From: Glaciimonas sp. CA11.2
GTDB taxonomy: Bacteria > Pseudomonadota > Gammaproteobacteria > Burkholderiales > Burkholderiaceae_D
NCBI RefSeq assembly: GCF_034314045.1
Contig: NZ_JAVIWL010000001.1
Coordinates: 3,410,001-3,474,000 of the forward strand
Length of the DNA stretch: 64,000 nucleotides
Direction of reading: 5' to 3'
The translations under genes and the position numbers were made by a program. This document shows positions 47,761 to 57,240 of the stretch, in pieces. The first letter of the stretch is position 1, and every line of letters starts with the position of its first letter. The notes beneath the pieces were generated by a model. That model was not told the origin of the DNA. It was given only the letters and a program-made list of their open reading frames with translations, and searched no databases.

Positions 47761-48418
47761 TGCCAACCACCTGTCTCAGGATTTCAAACCGCAAGATCTT
47801 CGGGCCCCTGCGCCGATAATCAATCTATCAGGTGCATTGAAAATGACGTCGCCACTAGCCAGCGTGGCGGGATTAATGGGACCGCTTTCTTCCGGAACGA
47901 ATCAGGCCTTTAGCGTTTATGAACGACCGTTTCTGGAGTTAATTAACGTCAAAGGAGAGGCTCACTCTGATGTGTTTCTGGCGGCAATCAAAAAGGCAAC
48001 CGGCGCAACGTTACCGCTAGTACCGAATACCGTTTCGGAAAGCGATGATTACATCATCTATTGGCTCGCTCCCAACGAGTGGTTGATTCAGTCAACCCAA
48101 CCGCGCGTGTCGGTAATTGATGCTGCACTGGGAAAATTTCTGGCGGGACAATTCGCCTCGGTTGTGGATATTAGCAGTGGCAATACAACCCTTGTCATGA
48201 TGGGTGAAAAAGTACGTTCCGTTTTGCAGAAAGGTTGCCCACTCGATTTTCATTCAAGGGTTTTTACGGTTGGACAGTGCGCACAAAGTCATTATTTCAA
48301 AGCTGGTATCGTGCTGCGACCGCTTGCTAATGGCAATGTCGAAGTGATCATCCGTCGTAGTTTTGCCGATTATTTTGGTCGCATTCTGGTTGATGCCGCC
48401 GAGGAGTATGTTTCATGA
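47750..48418 (+). CDS. soxG: Sarcosine oxidase gamma subunit
   Basis: 222 residues. Its start overlaps soxA by 11 bases, with AAGGAG upstream. GcvT-related fold: VVDISSGNTTLVMMGEKVRSVLQKGCPLDFHS and the ending RRSFADYFGRILVDAAEEY are typical. Together with the alpha subunit it completes the folate site. Overlaps the FolB-like gene by 4 bases. Confidence 0.93.
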   Translation: MLNDANHLSQDFKPQDLRAPAPIINLSGALKMTSPLASVAGLMGPLSSGTNQAFSVYERPFLELINVKGEAHSDVFLAAIKKATGATLPLVPNTVSESDDYIIYWLAPNEWLIQSTQPRVSVIDAALGKFLAGQFASVVDISSGNTTLVMMGEKVRSVLQKGCPLDFHSRVFTVGQCAQSHYFKAGIVLRPLANGNVEVIIRRSFADYFGRILVDAAEEYVS

Positions 48419-48861
48419 AAAGTGAACATATTGCCAGCGGCGTGCGTTGGCAAATATTTATCGAAGGGTTACATTTGATGACGTATGTGGGTTTGCATGC
48501 GCATGAATATCAGCAGCAGCAAGCAGTCGAATTGGATATCGAAATGTCTTACCGGCCTGGTCGGCAACAAGGACAACAAAGCGATCATGCTGATTCGATT
48601 ATCGACTATGACCAATACTGCACCTTGTTATCCACGTTTATGCAGGAAAAGCCGCATACATGCTTGCTGGAAACCCTGGCGTCAGAGGTTGCAAGCTTAT
48701 CGTTTCGTGACTATCCAATGCTGGAAGAGATTAAGGTCGCGATCCATAAACCAAAGATCCGTGCGAATGCAGCGCGGCTTGGTGTATCGGCTTGCTGGAC
48801 CAGATGGAGTTATGAAACATTACTGATTCAGCAGCCACAAGAGGTTGTCATGAATACATAA
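48415..48861 (+). CDS. folB: FolB-like dihydroneopterin aldolase coupled to sox operon
   Basis: 148 residues; ATG 48415 overlaps the soxG stop (ATGA). The T-fold pattern of FolB is present: FIEGLHLMTYVGLHAHEYQQQQAVELDIEM near the start and IKVAIHKPKIRANAARLGV later; the Glu and Lys of the active site appear conserved. FolB makes 6-hydroxymethyl-dihydropterin for folate. Here it probably boosts folate supply for the THF-dependent sarcosine oxidase, though another pterin reaction is possible. The C-terminal 15 residues are extra. The main folB would be elsewhere. Confidence 0.82.
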   Translation: MKSEHIASGVRWQIFIEGLHLMTYVGLHAHEYQQQQAVELDIEMSYRPGRQQGQQSDHADSIIDYDQYCTLLSTFMQEKPHTCLLETLASEVASLSFRDYPMLEEIKVAIHKPKIRANAARLGVSACWTRWSYETLLIQQPQEVVMNT

Positions 48862-48988
48862 TGTTGCGTCGCAACAGACTTAATGTTATCAATTAATGTA
48901 AGAAAAAAATGGTTGAATCAGCGTGTTTTGAATAGGTGGTCTAAGATTTGTTAAGATGCTGCATGTCCGTAAGGCATGCTTTTATAAG

Positions 48989-49013
48989 AGGCCTGCAATT
49001 TGCAGGCCTTTTT
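48989..49013 (+). terminator. Terminator of the sox operon
   Basis: AGGCCTGCAA and TTGCAGGCCT form a 10-bp stem with almost no loop, followed by five T residues. About 130 bases after the folB-like stop. The remaining 245 bases up to maeB hold its promoter; nothing else seen. Confidence 0.85.
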
Positions 49014-49257
49014 GTTTGTGGCACGCATTTTGGTGTGCATTGAGGTGGCCATTGTGGTGTAAGTTGAGGTGGTTAAAAAATTATTCTTTAACGTTTAATT
49101 TGTCCACGTTTGGGCTATCATTTCGAGCACAAGAATAATCGCGCCGATCGCCAACGGTTATGGCTAATGGCGCCGTGACGGATCACCAATTTCGACGTTG
49201 ACCGTCGTATTGATATATTTTCTTTGAGACATTTTTCACCTATTTTGGAGACATATC

Positions 49258-51567
49258 ATGACTAAAGACAAGACTTTGTCACCCGCCGAACAGGCACTGC
49301 GCGAAGATGCGCTTGAGTATCACCGCAGCCCTTCGCGCGGAAAAATTAAGGTTGTTCCGACTAAGCCGTTGTCGAATCAGCGCGATTTGTCGCTGGCTTA
49401 TTCGCCCGGCGTTGCATACGCCTGTCTGGCGATTGAAGAGAATCCGGAATTGGCGGTTGACTTTACATCGCGCGCTAATTTGGTGGGCGTTATCACTAAC
49501 GGCACTGCGGTGCTTGGTTTGGGTGACATCGGTCCATTGGCGAGTAAGCCGGTGATGGAAGGTAAGGCGTGTTTGTTTCAAACTTTTGCTGGTATTGATG
49601 TGTTTGACATCGAATTGGCAGAACGTGATCCTGACAAACTGGTCGAGATGATCGCTGCGTTGGAACCGACGTTAGGCGGCATCAACCTGGAAGACATCAA
49701 GGCGCCAGAATGTTTCTACATTGAAAAAAAACTACGTGAACGGATGAACATTCCGGTGTTTCATGACGACCAACATGGCACCGCAATTATCTCCGCTGCT
49801 GCGTTGTTAAACGGATTGGAACTGGTTAATAAGAATATCGGCGAGATTAAGCTGGTGGCGTCTGGCGCTGGTGCTGCCGCCATTGCTTGTCTGGACCTGA
49901 TGGTTGAGCTTGGTGTACAGCGTGAGAATATGTTCGTCTGCGATTCTCGCGGCGTCATACACGATGCGCGCGAAGATAAACTCGATGAATCAAAGCAGCG
50001 TTATGTCAGAAAAACTTCAGCCCGGACTTTGGCCGACGCCATTAAAGGTGCGGATGTGTTTTTGGGTTGTTCCGCGGCTGGCGTCTTGACGCCAGAGATG
50101 GTCAAGACGATGGGTACGCAGCCGATCATTTTGGCGCTGGCAAATCCGGAGCCGGAAATTCGTCCGGAATTGGCATTAGCTGCACGTCCGGATTGTATTA
50201 TCGCAACTGGCCGTTCGGATTATCCGAATCAGGTGAATAACGTTTTGTGCTTCCCGTACATCTTTCGTGGCGCGTTGGATTGCGGCGCAACGCGGATTAC
50301 TGAGGCAATGAAAATCGCTTGTGTACGTGAAATTGCCGATCTGGCGAAAGCCGAGATTAGCGAAGAAGTAGCGAGCGCATACGCAGGGCAAGAACTGCGT
50401 TTTGGGCCGGAATACATTATTCCGAAACCTTTTGATTCACGGTTGATTTTGCGTATCGCGCCAGCAGTCGCACGCGCAGCCGAAGAATCCGGTGTGGCCA
50501 CACGACCAATCAAGGATATGGTCGCCTATCGCCAGTCATTGACACGCTTTGTTACCCATACCGGCATGTTTATGCGTCCAGTCTTTGAAGCTGCGCGTCT
50601 TGACCCCCAGCGTATCGTCTATGCCGAGGGTGAGGACGAACGGGTCTTGCGTGCAGTGCAAATCGCGTTGGAAGAAAAATTGGTCCGTCCTATTTTGATC
50701 GGCCGTCCGGCTGTGATCGAGGCACGTATCGAGCGCGCCGGTTTGCGGCTTAAAGTCGGCCGGGATTTCGAGCTGGTCAATCCGGAAGACGATGCACGCT
50801 TTCGTCAATATTGGGAGGCATACCACGAACTCAAGGCGCGTGATGGCGTCACGCCGGAAATGGCCAAATCCATGCTGCGTCGTTCCAACACGATTATCGC
50901 GGCAATGCTGGTCAAACTAGGTGATGCAGACGGTATGTTGTGCGGCTTGGTCGGACGCTTCGATGGTCATCTGGAACATGTTGGCGACATCATTGGTTTG
51001 CGTGAAGGCGCGAAAGGCTTTGCCACGCTCAACGGATTAGTGCTGGATCGGCACACGCTCTTCATTGCTGACACCTCCGTCAACGATGATCCGACTGCCG
51101 AACAATTAGCGGACATTGCCGCCATGGCGGTTGAAGAAGTACGGCGTTTTGGCGTGCCGCCAAAAGTGGCATTTTTGTCGCATTCCATGTTCGGCTCCAG
51201 CACTCGCCCATCGGCTTTGAAGATGCGCGCAGCAAGAAACGTATTCGCCGCGCGCATGCCGGATGTGGAATCCGATGGTGAAATGCACGGCGACGCAGCA
51301 TTGAGCGCAGATATCCGTGCCCAATATCTGCCAAAATCGACACTGACCGGAAACGCTAATGTGTTGATCATGCCAAATCTGGATTCGGCCAATATCCTGT
51401 TCAATGTATTGAAGATGACCGGTGGACAGGGCGTCACAGTTGGCCCGGTATTATTGGGTGCGGCGGCGGCGGTGCATGTTCTGACACCTTCCGCTACCGT
51501 ACGCAGGGTGGTCAATATGACAGCGTTGGTGGTGGCGAATGCGATCTCTAAAAAGCAGGGTAACTAA
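49258..51567 (+). CDS. maeB: NADP-type malic enzyme with phosphotransacetylase-like domain
   Basis: 769 residues, the usual MaeB length. Malic domain ([16 protein letters not shown] with the catalytic Tyr, [15 protein letters not shown] with Lys, FHDDQHGTA metal site), nucleotide domain ([15 protein letters not shown]) and a C-terminal regulatory Pta-like domain (about residues 430-769, [19 protein letters not shown]). It converts malate to pyruvate and CO2 with NADPH. It has its own promoter region and terminator and may not be part of the betaine regulon. Confidence 0.95.
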   Translation: MTKDKTLSPAEQALREDALEYHRSPSRGKIKVVPTKPLSNQRDLSLAYSPGVAYACLAIEENPELAVDFTSRANLVGVITNGTAVLGLGDIGPLASKPVMEGKACLFQTFAGIDVFDIELAERDPDKLVEMIAALEPTLGGINLEDIKAPECFYIEKKLRERMNIPVFHDDQHGTAIISAAALLNGLELVNKNIGEIKLVASGAGAAAIACLDLMVELGVQRENMFVCDSRGVIHDAREDKLDESKQRYVRKTSARTLADAIKGADVFLGCSAAGVLTPEMVKTMGTQPIILALANPEPEIRPELALAARPDCIIATGRSDYPNQVNNVLCFPYIFRGALDCGATRITEAMKIACVREIADLAKAEISEEVASAYAGQELRFGPEYIIPKPFDSRLILRIAPAVARAAEESGVATRPIKDMVAYRQSLTRFVTHTGMFMRPVFEAARLDPQRIVYAEGEDERVLRAVQIALEEKLVRPILIGRPAVIEARIERAGLRLKVGRDFELVNPEDDARFRQYWEAYHELKARDGVTPEMAKSMLRRSNTIIAAMLVKLGDADGMLCGLVGRFDGHLEHVGDIIGLREGAKGFATLNGLVLDRHTLFIADTSVNDDPTAEQLADIAAMAVEEVRRFGVPPKVAFLSHSMFGSSTRPSALKMRAARNVFAARMPDVESDGEMHGDAALSADIRAQYLPKSTLTGNANVLIMPNLDSANILFNVLKMTGGQGVTVGPVLLGAAAAVHVLTPSATVRRVVNMTALVVANAISKKQGN

Positions 51568-51614
51568 TGGCGTCGCTTAGTTAATGTGAGCTGGCAAATC
51601 TCATAGGTCACAAG

Positions 51615-51652
51615 ATGCTCTCCCCGACGGTTGTTCAGGGAGGGCATTTTTG
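51615..51652 (+). terminator. Terminator of maeB
   Basis: ATGCTCTCCC and GGGAGGGCAT form a 10-bp stem with a G-T pair and a 13-base loop, followed by five T residues. Confidence 0.85.
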
Positions 51653-52104
51653 TTTATAGCGTTAAATTAAAATAGGACGGCATTTGTTAAGTTAAATGTT
51701 GTATTTTTATCCTTTATTGTTTTCCTCAGCATAGTCGGCTGTGAGCCTGTTAGAAGTGGATTTTAGGGAGAGCTTTTAACATCTGAACGGGAAAGCTGCA
51801 CGGTTTTATGCAGATCAATCAAAAAATAGAGAAAGACAAGTCAGGATCGCGGTAATATCGCGAGCACAAGTGGAGCGGTGCATGAGGAAAAGTGCACGAG
51901 GAACAGTGCAGCTCAGCAGTTCAGGTGCGCACCTTAGGAGCATTTGGCCGAATCGGGATACCCAGACAGCGCGAATACCTCGGATAGTTGCAAAGGAGCA
52001 AAGTGAATGAGGTCATTTAACTCAGTCGTGCCTTCCCAGCTTAGCCGGTGATGACATCTAATTTTTAAACGTTTGACTAATGAAAATCTACAAAAGAGGG
52101 TTAT
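51653..52104. other. Intergenic region before the SDR gene
   Basis: About 452 bases with no convincing gene. Contains the 14-bp tandem repeat at 51878-51910 and a small inverted repeat TCGCG/CGCGA near 51847-51863. The SDR ribosome site AGAGGG is at its right end. Confidence 0.5.
51878..51910 (+). repeat. 14-bp tandem repeat upstream of the SDR gene
   Basis: GTGCATGAGGAAAA and GTGCACGAGGAACA lie head to tail, and a third unit begins with GTGCA. Units differ at two positions. About 195 bases before the SDR start; possible operator. Confidence 0.5.
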
Positions 52105-52872
52105 ATGCAAATTAAAGATAAATGTTTTCTCATCAGCGGTGGCGGTTCCGGCCTCGGCGCAGCAACTGCACGCATGATCATTCAAGAAGGCGGGCAGGTT
52201 GTTATTGCTGATCTGAATCAGGAAGCTGGTACCGCGTTAGCCAGTGAACTTGGCAGCCGTGCACATTTTGTCGTGACCGACGTTAGCAATGAAGCGAGTG
52301 CTCAGGCGGCGGTCAATGCGGCGGTGTCAGTGTTTGGTGGATTGCACGGCTTGGTCAATTGTGCGGGTGTCGCACCGGCTAAAAAAGTACTCGGTAAAGA
52401 AGGTCCACACGGTTTCGATGATTTCGCCCGTGTAATTCAGATTAATTTAATCGGCACATTCAATATGCTGCGTTTGGCAGCAGAAGCCATTAGTAAGACT
52501 GAACCGAATGCAGACGGTGAACGCGGCGTGATCATCAACACTGCTTCAGTTGCAGCGTTTGACGGTCAGATTGGTCAAGCCGCTTATGCGTCGTCCAAAG
52601 GCGGTGTCGTGGCGTTGACGTTGCCGGTGGCACGCGAATTGGCACGTTTTGGTATTCGTGTGATGACTATTGCGCCGGGCATTATGGAAACGCCGATGTT
52701 GTTGGGTATGCCAACCGAAGTGCAAGATGCGCTGGGTAAGACAGTACCGTTTCCAGCGCGTATGGGTAAGCCGGCAGAATTTGCCGGGTTGGTAAAAACA
52801 ATTGTCGAAAACGCTTATCTTAACGGCGAAGTCATTCGTCTAGATGGCGGAATCCGGATGACTGCGAAGTGA
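52105..52872 (+). CDS. SDR-family dehydrogenase (3-hydroxyacyl-CoA dehydrogenase type)
   Basis: 255 residues. NAD(P) site [23 protein letters not shown], Ser in [12 protein letters not shown] and the catalytic Tyr-Lys in AAYASSKGG. The C-terminal [16 protein letters not shown] and [11 protein letters not shown] resemble type II 3-hydroxyacyl-CoA dehydrogenases (HSD17B10 like). Substrate probably a hydroxyacyl-CoA. Its last 82 codons are present again at 56802-57047. AGAGGG ribosome site. Confidence 0.9.
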   Translation: MQIKDKCFLISGGGSGLGAATARMIIQEGGQVVIADLNQEAGTALASELGSRAHFVVTDVSNEASAQAAVNAAVSVFGGLHGLVNCAGVAPAKKVLGKEGPHGFDDFARVIQINLIGTFNMLRLAAEAISKTEPNADGERGVIINTASVAAFDGQIGQAAYASSKGGVVALTLPVARELARFGIRVMTIAPGIMETPMLLGMPTEVQDALGKTVPFPARMGKPAEFAGLVKTIVENAYLNGEVIRLDGGIRMTAK

Positions 52873-53042
52873 TACCAGTCGTCAGATAACAAAGATTGAA
52901 GCATCAAGGCAGTGCGAAGGAAATGGATAGTCGCATTTGCTTTGATGTCATTAATAAAGACTCTTTATTCGGACACTTGCCCGATATGCGTTGGGCGCCA
53001 CGCCGATGCCACTTAAATACAATACGCAAAAGATCGGTTTCG
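52627..53042. repeat. Left copy of the direct duplication flanking the PKS island
   Basis: From GTGGC at 52627 this stretch matches 56802-57240 almost base for base through the SDR stop and the first 80 bases after it. It then matches more loosely, with gaps, into sequence that encodes the C-terminus of the GlxA-type regulator in the right copy. Confidence 0.75.
52978..53042 (-). pseudogene. C-terminal remnant of a GlxA/AraC regulator gene
   Basis: Read on the minus strand this matches the C-terminus of the 57139-58107 regulator (shared CGTATTGTATTTAA-like and GCATATCGGG stretches, giving LRIVF) but with small deletions that break the frame. It sits in the same position and orientation relative to the SDR stop as the intact gene does in the right copy. 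Confidence 0.55.
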
Positions 53043-53076
53043 GTGTCTGTTGATATTCCCCATTGCAGGCCGGATG

Positions 53077-54237
53077 CTAAAAAGATTGTCCGTGTGTCTG
53101 CCGGATCAAAGATGAGAACAATTTAGGAAAAGGTTTCAAAGCGTGTATCAAAAAATTGGTGCGAGACTCGTTACCAAAGCAACGTTGTAACTGCCGTCCC
53201 ACCCAAAGTCGCCTGCCGAACTGCGTTTTCCATTGATCCACATATTGCTGCTCCATTTGATGCCGGGTAACATGATTCTGTAAAAAAGCATCTATGCATC
53301 TGAAGGCGATCTGGGTGCCATGTAGCGACATGCTCATCCCATTGCCACATAACGGAGAAATCATGCCAGCGGCATCACCTATGAACAATATATGATTTTC
53401 TGCCTGGTTTTTTTTCTCAAAACTGATCTGGGAAATAGTAAGAGGCCGCTCATAACAATCCTCCATTGAAGAAAATACCTTTTTTAAAAAAGGGTTCTTT
53501 TGCAAGATATTCTTTTCCATGAGCGGAATTGAGTTGCCACTCAAGTGCAAATTTTCAGCCGTGGTCATGTAGCAGAGACAATAACGGTCATCCTCTATTT
53601 TCGAAATGCCGCAATACCCATCCTTAAAATTATGCAGGGCAATTACGTCCGCATTGAGATTCGCTCGCACATGGTATTTCACGCCAATATAATTATTCAG
53701 TTTCGTAGATTTTTTCAGAGTGAAAGCTCGTTTCCACTTTACATCGAGATTGCTGCGCTTCCCAAACGTTCCGCAGATAACCTTTGCCTGGAAATTTCCT
53801 GCAGAGGTCTGAATATGGAATAAAGACTTTTCAAAGGCAATATCCATCACCTTGGTGGCCTCATATAAAACCACCCCGCTGGTCTGTGCGAAGACAGCCA
53901 ACGCCGCATCTATTTTATGTCTGCTTATGCCAAAGCCCCCAAGCGGCAATTCCTGCTCGATCGAGGCCCCATTGGGTGCCGAGATCAATACCTTCCGAAT
54001 GATAGGCAGGTTCCAGTCATTGAGAGGCTGCCCTAACTCTTCCAGAAACTCCCAGCTCTCCATGGAGATATATTCCCCACAGACCTTATGAAAAGGATAG
54101 GTTTCTTTTTCGAAAAGAGCCACGGAATAGCCCTCTCTGACTAATTGAATAGAAAGAGCCAGGCCGGCCAGCCCTCCGCCCGCGATGGCTACATCATATG
54201 GATTGGCATTGTTCGACTCAGAACGTTCAACGTTCAT
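53077..54237 (-). CDS. FAD-dependent oxidoreductase of the PKS island
   Basis: 386 residues. Geranylgeranyl-reductase/p-hydroxybenzoate-hydroxylase-like flavoprotein: FAD site VAIAGGGLAGLALSIQLV, CGEYISMESWEFL, and the second FAD motif LFIGDAAGMISPLCGNGMS. Such enzymes hydroxylate or reduce aromatic or isoprenoid products. It is last in a three-gene run and its start overlaps the methyltransferase gene by 11 bases. Lys- and Asn-rich, AT-rich codons set it apart from the neighbouring housekeeping genes. I infer it oxidises the methylated polyketide, as the flavoprotein SrsC does in Streptomyces phenolic lipid synthesis. Confidence 0.85.
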   Translation of the reverse strand: MNVERSESNNANPYDVAIAGGGLAGLALSIQLVREGYSVALFEKETYPFHKVCGEYISMESWEFLEELGQPLNDWNLPIIRKVLISAPNGASIEQELPLGGFGISRHKIDAALAVFAQTSGVVLYEATKVMDIAFEKSLFHIQTSAGNFQAKVICGTFGKRSNLDVKWKRAFTLKKSTKLNNYIGVKYHVRANLNADVIALHNFKDGYCGISKIEDDRYCLCYMTTAENLHLSGNSIPLMEKNILQKNPFLKKVFSSMEDCYERPLTISQISFEKKNQAENHILFIGDAAGMISPLCGNGMSMSLHGTQIAFRCIDAFLQNHVTRHQMEQQYVDQWKTQFGRRLWVGRQLQRCFGNESRTNFLIHALKPFPKLFSSLIRQTHGQSF

Positions 54238-54931
54238 TTTCTGTCCTGCTCACTATCAACCACCGGAACGCCCATTTCCATTGTATGGTGTAAGGATCGG
54301 CGCCAGCCTCAAACAGTATTTTCTCCCAATCCCTTTGCGTAAAACCCCGCAGGACGGATACCGGGGCATCATTTTTTACCAGATAAGAGCTTGACAACCA
54401 TCCGGTCAACCACCGTATGGCGTAATACGCTATACGGTGTCGGTGCAAATCGTTGATATACCAGCCGACTCTTGCTTTTCCTCTCATCCACCCTAACATG
54501 AACACCAAGTCCTCATCCGTAAAGTGGTGGCAGAACAAAGAAGAAAAAATGATATCCGGCTTTTCTTCACCGAAAAGAACATCTTGGTAATCCGAGTGTA
54601 TCCACTTTGCATTTTCTCCCTGCCATTTCCCCCGGGCTACTTCTATACAATACGCATTACTATCAATACCGGTTACGCTCACCTCGATCTGCCGCTGCTT
54701 GCAGTACTTGCTGAGTACCCTCAGGTTGTCACCGCCACCGCAGCCGATCTCGCAAATAGTCACCCGTTTTCTGTTGTTTAATAATTGCTTAAGCCCGGAT
54801 AGGCTGATAGCGTGACCGCCGAGCCACGTATTGATGAAATCCAGTTCCTGCATAGTCTTTTCAATATCTTTAAAGGCAATCCCGTCACCGTCGAGCAATT
54901 CTTTTTGGTAGCTCCGCTTTGAGATATCCAT
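54227..54931 (-). CDS. Class I SAM-dependent methyltransferase of the PKS island
   Basis: 234 residues. SAM motif I TICEIGCGGGDNLRVL (about residue 55), acidic residue of motif II in VTGIDSNAYCIEVA, and motif IV region DIIFSSLFCHHFTDEDL. The C-terminal part contains GWYINDLHRHRIAYYAIRW, seen in methyltransferases next to type III PKS genes. AGGA ribosome site 7 bases before ATG 54931. Probably O- or C-methylates the polyketide. Confidence 0.85.
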   Translation of the reverse strand: MDISKRSYQKELLDGDGIAFKDIEKTMQELDFINTWLGGHAISLSGLKQLLNNRKRVTICEIGCGGGDNLRVLSKYCKQRQIEVSVTGIDSNAYCIEVARGKWQGENAKWIHSDYQDVLFGEEKPDIIFSSLFCHHFTDEDLVFMLGWMRGKARVGWYINDLHRHRIAYYAIRWLTGWLSSSYLVKNDAPVSVLRGFTQRDWEKILFEAGADPYTIQWKWAFRWLIVSRTENER

Positions 54932-55276
54932 AGATTTTCCTGATCAGGTTAAAAGACAGCTTTTACGCGTTTCTGAATTTATTTTCTCAAAAGCGGCAGT
55001 CTACGGATTTTCCAAATTGGGCGACTCTGTTCGATCCACAGCCGTTTGGGATTTTAAATAGCCTGCCGAGAAGCCTTCCATGTCTTTGCAGTTCACAAAA
55101 AATAGGCGAGATCGAGCCGGCATGATGGTCTTTATTCCAAAAGAGGCTGCTTAAAAAAATCAAGGGAGCAGTTTTAGCAAAATGTCAGTTATGGCAGTCT
55201 TCATCATCGCCTGGAAAAATTGAAACCAGACGCCAACATTTCGTGGGAGTCTGCGCCAGAACGCTATTCCGGCAAA
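54932..55276. other. Gap inside the PKS island
   Basis: About 345 AT-rich bases between the PKS stop and the methyltransferase start. Short frames are broken by stops on both strands. It could be a decayed gene or hold an internal promoter; I see no clear element. Confidence 0.4.
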
Positions 55277-56500
55277 TCAGGATTTTCTCATCACAGAACC
55301 AAATATTGTCAAACCTGGGCCAAAGGCGAGGGAAACAATGATTTTCCCGCTAGATATAGTTGCATCCTCTACTAAATTTTTCCAAATGTGGGGAAGAGTC
55401 GCCGAAGACATATTCCCGCGAGAAAAAAGAATTTCTTGGCTATGTTGAACCTGATCTTCCCTTAATCCGAGCAAAGACTGAACCGAATCAATTATTTTTG
55501 GACCTCCAGGATGAATGGCAAAAATACCATTTTGAAAAATTTCTTTTATGGGAAGCTGAGCCTCACTAAGCATTTCAGAAACAAAAGTCAAAACATGCTT
55601 GGCTATTTTTTTAGGAACCTCTCTGGAAAGCGTCATTGTCATCCCCCAACTATCAGGTGACCATGTCATCAGTTCTTCTGTGTCTTCAATGATTTCTTCC
55701 TTGATCACGATGAGTGCCAAAGTATTCTTCGATTCAGCATCAAATGGCTGCAAAGAATATTTTATATGGCCATCCGCAAAAAGGCTTTGAATCACTATTT
55801 GCTCTGGTGAGTGATCAGTAAGATTGACATGAAGACTGCACATTTCTGTATGAACAATGTCGATCGTATTAACGCCCGCTGATGGGGAATTTTTCTTTTT
55901 TTGCAATGCCGATAGCAACCCTTCGGCGAGGCGAATACTGGGAATGGAAGCATAACAACCCATATGATAGGCATGGGTGACATTTGTTTTTTTCATCCAT
56001 CTATTAAGATTTACGAGACTTTGAGCCGGACTCGGTGAAAAGTAGCCGGTACAACTCACATGAATAATATGTTCAGGTGGATGAGACTCTTGAGGGAAAA
56101 ATCTATGAAAAAGAGAGCGCGATCTTTCTCGGAAAAATTTCGTTCTTTGCCCCATGTCTTTTCCATAAAGGGAAGTTGTAGGAATATCTCCCTGAGGCAA
56201 ATTCAAGTTGTATAAGCGCAATTCATCCCACTTAATATTTCCTACATCGAGGACATCAAAAGAGCGAGTGGAAATCCGCGATTTTTTACAACCGAAGAGC
56301 TCAAAACTCTTGCGCATTTTAGAATTAAGTTGATCCCATGATTCTTTAATTTCTCCATTTTCCTTCGGTGTCCGTAGAGTCTCCACGCGCGCATGGGCAG
56401 CCGCCAGCCAACATAAGATATCATCCTGATCATAAGTGGCATGAGGCATGACAACTGTAAAATCAGAAAGTTGAGCAATTATTATGGAAGTTGTGGTCAT
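55277..56500 (-). CDS. Type III polyketide synthase (chalcone-synthase-like)
   Basis: 407 residues. The catalytic triad is visible as Cys182 (AYHMGCYASIPSIRLAEGL), His329 (FAIHPGGPKIID) and Asn362 (SRGNMSSATLPHIW). SCTGYFSPSPAQ at residues 149-160 is the conserved CTG region. A GFGPG-type loop near the C-terminus reads AFGPGLTIFG. The starter pocket is not predictable; bacterial relatives use fatty acyl starters to make alkylresorcinols or alkylpyrones. First gene of the island; ATG 56500 has AGGAG upstream. Confidence 0.9.
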   Translation of the reverse strand: MTTTSIIIAQLSDFTVVMPHATYDQDDILCWLAAAHARVETLRTPKENGEIKESWDQLNSKMRKSFELFGCKKSRISTRSFDVLDVGNIKWDELRLYNLNLPQGDIPTTSLYGKDMGQRTKFFRERSRSLFHRFFPQESHPPEHIIHVSCTGYFSPSPAQSLVNLNRWMKKTNVTHAYHMGCYASIPSIRLAEGLLSALQKKKNSPSAGVNTIDIVHTEMCSLHVNLTDHSPEQIVIQSLFADGHIKYSLQPFDAESKNTLALIVIKEEIIEDTEELMTWSPDSWGMTMTLSREVPKKIAKHVLTFVSEMLSEAQLPIKEIFQNGIFAIHPGGPKIIDSVQSLLGLREDQVQHSQEILFSRGNMSSATLPHIWKNLVEDATISSGKIIVSLAFGPGLTIFGSVMRKS

Positions 56501-56540
56501 TCTTCACTCCTCGCTTAAGAAATTAATCTTGAATGCCTGA

Positions 56541-56558
56541 AACTTAAACTTAAACTTA
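56541..56558. repeat. Three exact 6-bp repeats upstream of the PKS gene
   Basis: AACTTA occurs three times head to tail about 40 bases before the PKS start. A possible binding site for a regulator of the island, or a simple-sequence run in AT-rich DNA. Confidence 0.45.
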
Positions 56559-56762
56559 AGAAAAATTTTGTCGATTCACTTAATTTTTTGGAGTAGCTAT
56601 GAACCACGCCTAAGCTTGCTGCTCAAGCCTAGCATCGGAAACTGGAATGTTTTACAGCTTGACTTTCATGCAAACCCAATGAGAATGCAGTTGCCATTTC
56701 TGATAGACTTGTCGGCTAGGTAATTATTGCCGTGAATTTTTGATGGTGGCTGAAGGGGGTAA

Positions 56763-57047
56763 ATGAAACGTTATCTCCTTGATAGTGGTGTCTTCTGCTG
56801 CGTGGCTTGTGAATTGGCACGTTTTGGTATTCGGGTGATGGCTATTGCGCCTCGCATTATGGAAACGCCGATGTTGTTGGGTATGCCAACCGAAGTGCAA
56901 GATGCGCTGGGTAAGACAGTACCGTTTGCAGCGCGTATGGGTAAGCCGGCAGAATTTGCCGGGTTGGTAAACACAATTGTCGAAAACGCTTATCTTAACG
57001 GCGAAGTCATTCGTCTAGATGGCGGAATCTGCATGACTGCGAAGTGA
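56763..57047 (+). pseudogene. Truncated SDR gene, right copy
   Basis: The last 82 residues match the C-terminus of the 52105-52872 SDR with only a few substitutions (TIAPG to AIAPR, R to C near the end). The nucleotide-binding and catalytic parts are missing. Twelve unrelated codons and an ATG with AGGGGG precede the matching part, so a short product may still be made, but it cannot be an enzyme. Confidence 0.8.
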
Positions 57048-57240
57048 TGTCAGTCGTCAGATAACAAAGATTGAAGTATCAAGGCAGTGCGTAAGAAAGT
57101 GACAGTCGCATTTGCTTTGATGTCTACGAACCATTCACTTAATCAGGACTATTCTTTCTAAAATTCGCCCGATATGCATGAGGTGCTACGCCGAGGCGCT
57201 TGTTAAATACAATGCGCATGCGATCAGCATTGCCAAAACC
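56802..57240. repeat. Right copy of the direct duplication flanking the PKS island
   Basis: Pairs with 52627-53042. Here the SDR is truncated while the regulator is intact, the mirror image of the left copy. Confidence 0.75.

Noticed and set aside
51934..52185. 83-residue minus-strand frame
   Set aside because: Overlaps the start of the well-supported SDR gene on the other strand and has no recognisable features.
53077..56500. Transposon or integrative element carrying the PKS genes
   Set aside because: No transposase, integrase, terminal inverted repeats or tRNA; the flanking homology is coding sequence of host-like genes, which favours homologous recombination.
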